Origin: Desulfobacterales bacterium
GTDB lineage: Bacteria > Desulfobacterota > Desulfobacteria > Desulfobacterales > C00003106
Direction: 5' to 3'
NCBI GenBank assembly: GCA_030594505.1
Contig: JAUVFC010000030.1
Location: 1 to 11,865, forward strand
DNA length: 11,865 nt
The number at the start of each line of letters is the position of its first letter. The first letter of the stretch is position 1. The notes under the pieces were generated by a model. The model had not been told where the DNA came from and made no database searches. It saw only the letters and a program-made list of their open reading frames with translations. Both the position numbers and the translations under genes were made by a program. Below, one piece after another: positions 5,627 to 11,865 of this stretch.

Positions 5627-8242
5627 TTAAACCATCTGCTTCAATTCATTCAGTAAATTTAGTGCGTTAAGAGGTGTTGTGTTAGAAATGTCTATCTGCT
5701 CCAGTTTATCTGCCAATGCCTGATTTGAGGTTCTAAAAAGTCTTAACTGCACATCTGAACGTTTTTTCGGTCTTTTTTTGGAGCGAGCAATGTTTGGTTC
5801 TCCCTCTTCGTTAAGCTCGCCTTTCTCAATATTTTTGAGGATCTCTTTTGATCTTTCTATAACTTCTTTGGGAATGCCGGCCAATCTTGCCACCTGTATG
5901 CCATAACTTCTATTTGTTCCGCCTTCAATCAGCTTCCTTAAAAAAATAATCTCTCCATTCCACTCTCTTACAGCAACGTTGTAATTTTTGACTCGCGGAT
6001 TGGCAGCGGCAAGGTCGGTCAACTCATGATAATGGGTGGCAAAGAGAGTTTTAATACCTCTTCCCTTCCGGTCGTGAAGGTACTCGGCAACAGCCCATGC
6101 GATACTCAGCCCGTCAAAGGTACTGGTACCCCTTCCGATCTCATCCAGGATAATAAGGCTTTTTTCTGTGGCAGTGTTCAATATCCTGGCGGTTACCTGC
6201 ATCTCCACCATAAAAGTACTCTCCCCCTGCCCCAGGTTGTCGAGCGCTCCCACTCGTGTAAATATACGATCAACAATCCCGAGGGAAGCAGACTCCGCGG
6301 GGACAAATGAGCCGATCTGTGCCATCAGCGCCACTAACGCAGTCTGACGTAAGATCGTTGACTTGCCGGCCATATTAGGACCCGTAATAATCAAGACCTG
6401 CCGGTCTTCATCATCCATCTTTATTGTATTGGGAACGAATCTTTCCCCTGTCATCATCTTTTCAATTACAGGATGGCGGACGTCTTCCATAAAAAGTGTT
6501 CCGTCCTTTGTGATTCTTGGTTTTACATAACCATTTTTGTCCGCCACATCAGCCAGGGAACAAAAAACATCCAGCTTTGCCAGCAGGGTTGCCGTCTTTT
6601 GAATGCGAAGGTTGTTTTGCACTACCTTCTCCCTTATCCCATTGAAAAGATCATATTCCAGTGCGGCCCGTCTCTCTTCGGCAGTTAAGACCTTGGTCTC
6701 GTATATCTTTAGGTCCTCTGTAATATATCTCTCCGCATTCACCAGCGTCTGTTTGCGAATGTAATGGGAAGGCGCTGAATTGATATGGGTTTTTGAAACT
6801 TCAATATAATATCCAAAGACCCTGTTAAAACCGACTTTTAAGGAATTTATTCCGGTTGTCTCCCGCTCTTTTGCTTCTAAACGGGAGATCCACCCTTTGC
6901 CGTCTCTGCAGATACTTACAATCTCATCAAGATCCGGATTGTATCCGGGATTAATCATACCCCCTTCATGAACGGTATGCGGAGGGTCATCACAAATCGC
7001 CTCTTCAATCAGATCCCCCACATCGGCTAACTCGTCCAACTCTGCATGGATTTGCCGAAACAGATCGGATTGAAACGATTCTATCAAGGCTCGAATTTCC
7101 GGGATCTTTCTAACAGAGCGCTTCAGGGCAATCAGATCCCGGGCATTGGAATGTGCCAGAACAATCTTGGAATTCAGACGCTCCAGGTCATAAACATCTG
7201 AAAGCGCTTCACGCAGAGCGCGACGCAATGTTATATCCTCCCTTGCCTCTTCTACCGCGTCCAACCGGAGCCTTATCTTTCCAGGATCAAGGAGAGGATA
7301 ATTCAACCACCGGCGAATCATCCGTCCTCCCATGGAAGTAACGGTTTGATCAAGCACCCAAAGGAGTGTTCCTTTCCTTGAACGGGTACGTATGGTCTCA
7401 AACAGCTCCAGGTTCCTATTTGTATTGTCGTCCAGTATCATGTAGTCCGCGAGATGATATGCAACCACATGATTGATATGCGGAACCATACACTTCTGTG
7501 TTTCGTGAATATATTGAAGAAGAGATCCGGCAGCCGAGATCCCCGGACGCATTGCATCACATCCGAACCCCTCCAGAGAATGGGTATTAAATTGTTTTAA
7601 AAGCGCGGCCCGGGCTCTATCCAATTCAAACAGAGTATCATCCAATACAGTAACCGATTTTTCGTTCAAATAGGTTAAGAGGGGCTTGATCTCCAAATCC
7701 TCTCTAAACGACTCCGGAATAAGGATCTCGCTCGGATTTATACGCAAAGACTCGTCAACAACGGCATTGAAGGAATCTGGCTCGGTTACTCGAAAGTCAC
7801 CGGTAGAAATATCAAGACAGGCAAGCCCGAAATAACCTTTGTCCCGGAACAGCGCCATGATAAAATTATTTGATTTATCATCCAACAGTTCCGTATCAAC
7901 CACCACACCCGGAGTCACCACGCGGACCACATCCCGCTTTACCAGCCCTTTTGCTTGACGCGGATCTTCGACCTGTTCACAAACAGCCACCTTGTATCCA
8001 TTCTCTATCAAACGCGCAATATACTTCTGTGCGGCGTGATACGGGACCCCACACATTGGAATAGGTTTTTCATCTTTTTTATTTCGGGATGTTAAGGTAA
8101 TGTTGAGGATACGGGAGGCAAGCTCGGCATCTTCAAAAAACATTTCATAAAAATCGCCCATTCGATAAAAAAGGAGCGCATCAGGATACTCCTTTTTTAT
8201 CGAATGATACTGCTGTAGCATTGGAGTGATTTTAACCGACAT
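5627..8242 (-). CDS. mutS: DNA mismatch repair protein MutS
   Basis: MutS recognises mispairs and small loops and, with MutL, starts mismatch repair. The 871 residues compare with 853 in E. coli. The N-terminal domain carries MGDFYEMF, with Phe31 and Glu33 of the mismatch-reading F-x-E motif, and a GVPYHAAQKYI segment. The connector, lever and clamp regions follow (for example FNRVFGYYIEVSK). The ATPase domain has Walker A GPNMAGKST (residues 621-629) and Walker B ending in Asp700-Glu701 within LDEIGRGTSTFDG, then FATHYHEL. The C-terminus ends in LNLLNELKQMV, as in full-length MutS1 proteins. The ATG at 8242 gives the normal N-terminus but has no clear Shine-Dalgarno. Its leader is occupied by the palindrome at 8267-8414, so the promoter is either inside that element or upstream in the LapA-domain gene. 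Stop is TAA. Confidence 0.98.
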   Translation of the reverse strand: MSVKITPMLQQYHSIKKEYPDALLFYRMGDFYEMFFEDAELASRILNITLTSRNKKDEKPIPMCGVPYHAAQKYIARLIENGYKVAVCEQVEDPRQAKGLVKRDVVRVVTPGVVVDTELLDDKSNNFIMALFRDKGYFGLACLDISTGDFRVTEPDSFNAVVDESLRINPSEILIPESFREDLEIKPLLTYLNEKSVTVLDDTLFELDRARAALLKQFNTHSLEGFGCDAMRPGISAAGSLLQYIHETQKCMVPHINHVVAYHLADYMILDDNTNRNLELFETIRTRSRKGTLLWVLDQTVTSMGGRMIRRWLNYPLLDPGKIRLRLDAVEEAREDITLRRALREALSDVYDLERLNSKIVLAHSNARDLIALKRSVRKIPEIRALIESFQSDLFRQIHAELDELADVGDLIEEAICDDPPHTVHEGGMINPGYNPDLDEIVSICRDGKGWISRLEAKERETTGINSLKVGFNRVFGYYIEVSKTHINSAPSHYIRKQTLVNAERYITEDLKIYETKVLTAEERRAALEYDLFNGIREKVVQNNLRIQKTATLLAKLDVFCSLADVADKNGYVKPRITKDGTLFMEDVRHPVIEKMMTGERFVPNTIKMDDEDRQVLIITGPNMAGKSTILRQTALVALMAQIGSFVPAESASLGIVDRIFTRVGALDNLGQGESTFMVEMQVTARILNTATEKSLIILDEIGRGTSTFDGLSIAWAVAEYLHDRKGRGIKTLFATHYHELTDLAAANPRVKNYNVAVREWNGEIIFLRKLIEGGTNRSYGIQVARLAGIPKEVIERSKEILKNIEKGELNEEGEPNIARSKKRPKKRSDVQLRLFRTSNQALADKLEQIDISNTTPLNALNLLNELKQMV

Positions 8243-8266
8243 GGATGGACACTTTTAAATGCTCAC

Positions 8267-8414
8267 AAATTTTGATGGTTTCGCAAAAAGTCTTTGATGA
8301 GCCCGTTTTGGTCATCTTTTTGTAAAGCTTCTTAACGAAGCGAAGCGAGTTTAGAAGCTTCAAAAAGTGACCAATTGGACGAATTGAAGACTTTTTACGA
8401 AACCATCAATTTTT
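8267..8414 (+). repeat. Long palindromic element, copy B, between the lapA-like gene and mutS
   Basis: A ~140-bp near-palindrome. The outer arms 8272-8294 and 8387-8409 are complementary at 22 of 23 positions (TTGATGGTTTCG ... CGAAACCATCAA). An asymmetric stretch follows, then TTGGTCA/TGACCAA, CTTTTTG/CAAAAAG and AAGCTTCT/AGAAGCTT pair further in, with GAAGCGAAGCGA at the centre. It contains no open frame. It matches the element at 9807-10013 along its length, including the conserved asymmetric part (TCTTTGATGAGC on the left, CGAATTGAAGA on the right), so both are members of one family in the same orientation. It occupies most of the 205-bp leader of mutS. Confidence 0.88.
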
Positions 8415-8447
8415 AAGCTTATTGAAATAGCGTGTTTCTGCACCCCA

Positions 8448-8834
8448 CTAAATTATCTCTTCCGAGGTGTTCCTTTCGGGGACAACATCTTCCGGGGCAA
8501 CATCTTCAACCGCGGTACTTTCAGAGGCTGCAGAAAGGTCCCGAAGCGTATTTAACTCTTCTTCCATTTTCTTTATCTTATTATCGTTTGCTTTCAAAGC
8601 CCTTCTTGCCTTCAAACGTTCTCTCAGGCCAAGAAAGAAGGCAAGCAAAAATCCAAGCAGGAAAAAAACCAGGAAAAAAATGGAAGCCTGGATATTCTCT
8701 ACCTTGTACTGCTTAACCCCGATGTTCAATCTTAGTACCTCAAAGGGATGTGCGAAAACCGCCAGATTCTGATATACAAAAAGTCCTATAAAGCCGGCAA
8801 TGATCAACAAAAGTATCAGTTTAAATCTCTTCAT
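8448..8834 (-). CDS. LapA-domain (DUF1049) inner-membrane protein
   Basis: This 128-residue protein has the two-helix layout of the lipopolysaccharide-assembly protein A domain family. Transmembrane helix 1 is at about 6-21, followed by YQN and a short extracytoplasmic loop (VFAHPFEVLRLNIG). Helix 2 is at about 50-70 (ASIFFLVFFLLGFLLAFFLG). Next come a basic, probably coiled-coil segment (RERLKARRALKANDNKIKKMEEELNTL, 71-98, shown here only in part as key residues) and an acidic tail rich in Glu, Asp and Val. In E. coli, LapA works with LapB in controlling LPS synthesis; whether that applies here is inferred, as there is no lapB-like gene next to it. The ATG at 8834 has GGAGGAAAT directly upstream, a strong site. 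The upstream gap holds the palindrome at 8879-9023 and the downstream gap holds the one at 8267-8414. Confidence 0.85.
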   Translation of the reverse strand: MKRFKLILLLIIAGFIGLFVYQNLAVFAHPFEVLRLNIGVKQYKVENIQASIFFLVFFLLGFLLAFFLGLRERLKARRALKANDNKIKKMEEELNTLRDLSAASESTAVEDVAPEDVVPERNTSEEII

Positions 8835-8853
8835 ATTTCCTCCAGAAAAAATT

Positions 8854-8874
8854 AGCTCATGGCTTATAGCTCAT
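8854..8874. repeat. Short heptamer tandem repeat (AGCTCAT-type)
   Basis: AGCTCAT, GGCTTAT, AGCTCAT in direct succession: three heptamers, the middle one with two changes. It lies between the start of the LapA-domain gene and the palindrome at 8879. Confidence 0.55.
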
Positions 8875-8878
8875 AGTT

Positions 8879-9023
8879 AGTGTCTATCCAGAAATAGTAG
8901 CTTTTGTTCCGAGACAAGGCCGCACAAAGGTTTCTGCCGGAGGCGTAGCAACGCTACGTCGAGGATAGAAACCTGCGGAGAACGCTGTATCGGGGCAAAA
9001 GATGCTGTTTCTGGATAGACACT
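8879..9023. repeat. 145-bp palindromic element of a second family
   Basis: Perfect 16-bp terminal inverted repeats AGTGTCTATCCAGAAA (8879-8894) and its complement (9008-9023). The arms continue imperfectly through CTTTTG, CCGA and GGTTTCT to a tight centre CGTAGC-AAC-GCTACG (8944-8958). The sequence is unlike the family at 8267 and 9807. No coding frame and no clear target-site duplication are seen. Its right end coincides with the TGA stop (9025-9023 on the minus strand) of the UPF0280 gene, so it starts exactly where that gene ends. Confidence 0.88.
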
Positions 9024-9754
9024 CAACCAATTTTAACCAACTTCAGCCCCCCCTTCAGGCCGAGCCTGTCGCCAATCACAATTACAACGCCTATTACCCC
9101 TGGAATCGACTCTGCAAAGGTTATCCCCTTGTCTATAGCCCTTTTATCAGAAATCAGGTTCCCAACAGCAGTAGCGGCTGCATCTGCGAGAGATGCAGAG
9201 CGAGACACCATTGTCACGGCATCGGCTTTGCCCATACTCAGAGAATGTCCCACTGTTCCGGAAGAGGTACAAACCGCGATCGGCTCATCTCCGGGGTCTA
9301 TTTCAATTCCCACTTTATTACTCAACGGTGAAGACCCGGCAAAGATCCCCACCCTAAAAGGTTTATCAGTTTTCATAAAAATATCCCCGCCATTTTCCAC
9401 AATAATTTCTTGGGAATATTCTAAAAGATCTCGGCCAACCCATTCCGCAATCGCACCCGCAACAGATGCCATTGGCCCCACACCGGCAGTCTTGCCCGCC
9501 TCAATCATGTCCCGAACAATAGGGGGTGCAAATCGGTCATCCGGAACGGGCGTCAATGCATGTAAAAAAGACGGAAACCGATCAATATATTCCTCTATAA
9601 GTCTACGATGCCTTATAACACATTCTTTTGTTTCAGCTGCAAATTCGCGATCCGCTCTCACCAACAGATCGGTCTCCTTGACAACGACCCGAAACGACGT
9701 AAGCTCATTCTCAGAGATGTTATTCCGATATGTTCTTTCAGTATAGGGTTTCAT
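9023..9754 (-). CDS. UPF0280 family protein (ApbE-like fold)
   Basis: A 243-residue soluble protein recognised as UPF0280 by the run KPYTERTYRNN at the start, VVVKETDLLVRADREF, IVENGGDIFMKTDKPFRVGIF, and CTSSGTVGHSLSMGKADAV followed by SASLADAAATAVGN. The last two resemble the C-terminal substrate-site region of ApbE flavin transferases, and the family is generally placed in the ApbE-like superfamily; its reaction is not established. The start is taken at the ATG at 9754. The frame stays open for 34 more codons up to 9856, but that extension runs through the repeat at 9807-10013 and does not resemble the family. No strong Shine-Dalgarno is visible before 9754. The C-terminus (GLKGGLKLVKIG) is complete. 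The gene is flanked on both sides by palindromic elements. Confidence 0.88.
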   Translation of the reverse strand: MKPYTERTYRNNISENELTSFRVVVKETDLLVRADREFAAETKECVIRHRRLIEEYIDRFPSFLHALTPVPDDRFAPPIVRDMIEAGKTAGVGPMASVAGAIAEWVGRDLLEYSQEIIVENGGDIFMKTDKPFRVGIFAGSSPLSNKVGIEIDPGDEPIAVCTSSGTVGHSLSMGKADAVTMVSRSASLADAAATAVGNLISDKRAIDKGITFAESIPGVIGVVIVIGDRLGLKGGLKLVKIG

Positions 9755-9806
9755 AGAATAATTCAGGAATTTCGAATTTAGGGATTTAGGAATTAAAGAA
9801 TTCTTA

Positions 9807-10013
9807 TTAATTTTGATGCTCTCGTAAAAAGTCTTTGATGAGCTTATCTTGGTCACTTTTTCTTAGAGCTTCTCGGTGAAGCGAAGCGTCAAAATCGTAA
9901 ACTGTTTGAGGGCGTTAGCCCGAGTTTTTACGATTTAGCGAAGCGAACTTAGAAGCTCTAAAAAGTGACCAATCAAGCGAATTGAAGACTTTTTACGAGA
10001 GCATCAAAATTAA
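9807..10013 (+). repeat. Long palindromic element, copy C, between dnaE and the UPF0280 gene
   Basis: A 207-bp near-palindrome. The terminal arms 9807-9835 and 9985-10013 are perfectly complementary over 29 bases (TTAATTTTGATGCTCTCG at the left end). Inner pairing includes TTGGTCACTTTTT with AAAAAGTGACCAA and AGAGCTTCT with AGAAGCTCT. At the centre an extra hairpin, AAATCGTAAA ... TTTACGATTT tipped by GGGCGTTAGCCC, is flanked by AGCGAAGCG direct repeats (9879-9958 region). TTAA borders both ends and could be a target duplication. No coding frame. It starts 4 bp past the dnaE stop, so the dnaE transcript would end in this hairpin. Between it and the UPF0280 start, 9755-9806 is A/T-rich leader. 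Confidence 0.9.
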
Positions 10014-10017
10014 TCCC

Positions 10018-11865
10018 TCAATTCCTCAAACCATTCTTATTTTGAAACACGATCTCAACCACTTCTTGTCCGAAATAACGATCCACTGCTTCGGAAAGGG
10101 CATGTCCCGGTTGTACTCTCAGTGAGTCAGGAAGAGCAATTACTGTCTCTGACTTTCGTGGAATTCTCAGATTGATAAAAGCTGGACATTCCCCTTTATA
10201 GTTGTCCAATATTGCGCGAAACTCTTTTAATTGCTCCTTATCAATTCCTGTTACATCAATATTAAAGTTTACCGCCGTGGCACACATCTCTTCTGCTTTT
10301 GAAAGCGGACTTACTGAATCTGCTAATATTTTTACCGACTTTTCATCTTTGCTGATACGGCCGTCTACCAAAACAGGAATATCTGTATCTATGAATTCCG
10401 AACTTTTCGCATAGACCGAGGCAAAGAGGATCACCTCTGTGAAACCGTGCAAATCCTCCAATGTCACAAACGCCATTCTCTCCCCTTTTCGGTCAGTGAT
10501 CACTTTAAAGCCGTTTACCACTCCCCCGATTCTTACCTGTCTGCCATCCGGAAGATCCACAATTCTCAGCGTATCAGCAGAGGTATATTTGGAGAGGATC
10601 TTTTCGTACCTGGCCAGGGGGTGACCCGTAACGAAAAAACCTAATGTCTCTTTTTCAAAGGCTAATCGCTGATTCTCCGGCCATTCGTCCATGTCCGGCA
10701 GTGTCGGCTGCATCCCGCCCTCCTGAGCAGTAGCGCCGAACAGACTAAATTGTCCGCTTATCCTGTCTCTTTGCGTCTTCTGCCCGATCTCCAAGGCATC
10801 TTCCATCACATGCAACATCTGTGAACGTTTTGCGCCTGTGGAATCAAAAGCGCCGCATTTTATGAGGCTCTCAACTACCCTTTTGTTTACCCTGCGCAAA
10901 TCAACCCGCTCGCAAAAATCATAAAGCGATTTAAAAAGCCCTTCCGCCTCTCTGGCATCAATAATCGATTCGATCGCCCCCTCACCCACGTTTTTTATTG
11001 CGGCGAGCCCGAATCGAATACTCTGGTCCACCACTGTAAAATCCCTCCCGCTCTCATTAATGTCGGGTGGAAGGACGGGAATCCCCTGATTGCGACACTC
11101 AGTAATATACTTGACCACATTGTCCGTGTTTCCCATCTCACTGGTAAGCACAGACGCCATAAATTCGATCGGATAGTTTGCCTTCAGATAAGCGGTCTGA
11201 TAGACGATAAGTGCATACGCCGCGCTATGCGATTTATTAAAGCCGTACCCTCCGAACTTTTCAATCAGGTCGAATATGGCTCCGGACTTTTTCGGATCGA
11301 TTCCTTTATCGAGCGCCCCTTCCGAGAAACGCTCCCGCTCCTGCACCATAATTTCCGCGACCTTCTTTCCCATGGCCTTCCTGAGGTTATCCGCCTCGGC
11401 CATTGAATAGTTCGCGAGAACAGAAGCTATTTTCATTGCCTGCTCCTGATAGACAATAACACCATACGTCTCTTTCAGAATAGGTTCAAGCTCCGGAAGA
11501 AGATAGGCGACCTCCACCTTGCCGTGTTTCCGCTTGATAAAGTCATCGACCATACCGCTTTCCAACGGACCGGGCCGGTAAAGGGCCACCAGCGCAATAA
11601 TGTCATTGAACGATTCAGGCTTCAACTTTACCAAAAGGTCTTTCATACCCGAACTTTCCAGTTGAAATACGCCGGTGGTCTTCCCTGCGCACAAAAGTTC
11701 AAATGTCTCGGCATCCTCCATATCGAGCCGGGCAAGATCCGGGGCATTCTCGTATCTCTCCCGTATAAGTTTCAAGGCATGGTCTATTACGGTCAAGGTG
11801 CGGAGCCCCAGGAAGTCGAACTTAATCAGCCCGATAGCCTCCACACATTTCATGTCATACTGGGT
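10018..11865 (-). CDS. dnaE: DNA polymerase III alpha subunit, C-terminal part (5' truncated by window)
   Basis: The last 615 residues of the replicative polymerase catalytic subunit. The frame is open to the window edge (T-Q-Y-D-M-K-C-V-E-A-I-G), so the true start lies outside. The first segment contains GLIKFDFLGLRTLTVID, whose Asp (codon 11817-11815) corresponds to the third catalytic aspartate of the palm. The fingers region follows with RPGPLESGMVDDFIKRKHG, VYQEQAMKIAS and GYGFNKSHSAAYALIVY. An internal clamp-binding motif QFSLF is encoded at 10752-10738. The OB domain (VRIGGVVNGFKVITDRKG) and the C-terminal tau-binding-type domain complete it. The total fits a DnaE1 of about 1150-1180 residues. 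Stop is TGA at 10020-10018, four bases from the long palindrome. The gene heads the minus-strand run dnaE, UPF0280, lapA-like, mutS. Confidence 0.97.
   Translation of the reverse strand, partial: TQYDMKCVEAIGLIKFDFLGLRTLTVIDHALKLIRERYENAPDLARLDMEDAETFELLCAGKTTGVFQLESSGMKDLLVKLKPESFNDIIALVALYRPGPLESGMVDDFIKRKHGKVEVAYLLPELEPILKETYGVIVYQEQAMKIASVLANYSMAEADNLRKAMGKKVAEIMVQERERFSEGALDKGIDPKKSGAIFDLIEKFGGYGFNKSHSAAYALIVYQTAYLKANYPIEFMASVLTSEMGNTDNVVKYITECRNQGIPVLPPDINESGRDFTVVDQSIRFGLAAIKNVGEGAIESIIDAREAEGLFKSLYDFCERVDLRRVNKRVVESLIKCGAFDSTGAKRSQMLHVMEDALEIGQKTQRDRISGQFSLFGATAQEGGMQPTLPDMDEWPENQRLAFEKETLGFFVTGHPLARYEKILSKYTSADTLRIVDLPDGRQVRIGGVVNGFKVITDRKGERMAFVTLEDLHGFTEVILFASVYAKSSEFIDTDIPVLVDGRISKDEKSVKILADSVSPLSKAEEMCATAVNFNIDVTGIDKEQLKEFRAILDNYKGECPAFINLRIPRKSETVIALPDSLRVQPGHALSEAVDRYFGQEVVEIVFQNKNGLRN

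Noticed and set aside
9129..9746. 205-codon open frame on the plus strand opposite the UPF0280 gene
   Set aside because: It mirrors the codon structure of the minus-strand gene, whose family motifs are clear; the plus-strand product has none.
8267..10013. Insertion sequence or composite transposon bounded by the two palindromes
   Set aside because: The DNA between the copies encodes only a LapA-domain and a UPF0280 protein, with no transposase, and the two copies are in the same orientation as other family members.

Overview
The window looks like chromosomal DNA of a flagellated Gram-negative bacterium, most likely a member of the Desulfobacterota (the former deltaproteobacteria). Three things point there. 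The FlgM gene is paired with a DVU0524-like partner. There is a lipoprotein built from OB-like domains with the MKDFHSKTLDKTFD type of signature. A UPF0280 gene occurs in the same stretch as mutS and dnaE. This assignment is inferred from gene content and protein style, not from a database search. No phage, plasmid, IS transposase, tRNA, rRNA or CRISPR array is visible.

Layout, left to right. Positions 1-1364 (+) hold the 3' end of prfA (release factor 1) followed by prmC, the methyltransferase that modifies the release factor GGQ motif. Positions 1365-1548 are a convergent gap with an imperfect hairpin and a perfect heptamer tandem repeat. Positions 1549-2454 (-) encode an OB / Met-rich linker / OB lipoprotein. 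It is divergent from a PerM/AI-2E-type membrane protein (2707-3780, +). Positions 3888-4755 (+) form a compact flagellar regulatory operon: a textbook sigma-28 promoter, a FlgM-associated protein, flgM, and a strong intrinsic terminator. Positions 4804-5310 (-) encode a small J-domain/PDZ fusion. From 5627 to the right edge all genes lie on the minus strand. In transcription order they are dnaE (3' part), a UPF0280 protein, a LapA-domain membrane protein, and mutS.

The most unusual content is between the genes. Three related long palindromes (2552-2618, 8267-8414, 9807-10013) form one dispersed family. The two intact copies differ in the bases of their terminal stems, but the differences are compensated on the opposite arm. 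A second, unrelated palindrome of 145 bp (8879-9023) fills another gap. As a result, every gap between dnaE, UPF0280, lapA-like and mutS is occupied by a 140-210 bp palindrome. These look like non-autonomous, MITE- or REPIN-like elements that may also act as transcript-level hairpins. Three separate heptamer tandem repeats (1511-1560, 5397-5417, 8854-8874) add to the picture of repeat-rich intergenic DNA.

The coding genes are mostly conserved housekeeping genes: translation termination, flagellar sigma control, mismatch repair and replication. No complete new enzymatic system is evident. The novel candidates are the palindrome families, the Met-rich double-OB lipoprotein and the J-PDZ fusion.
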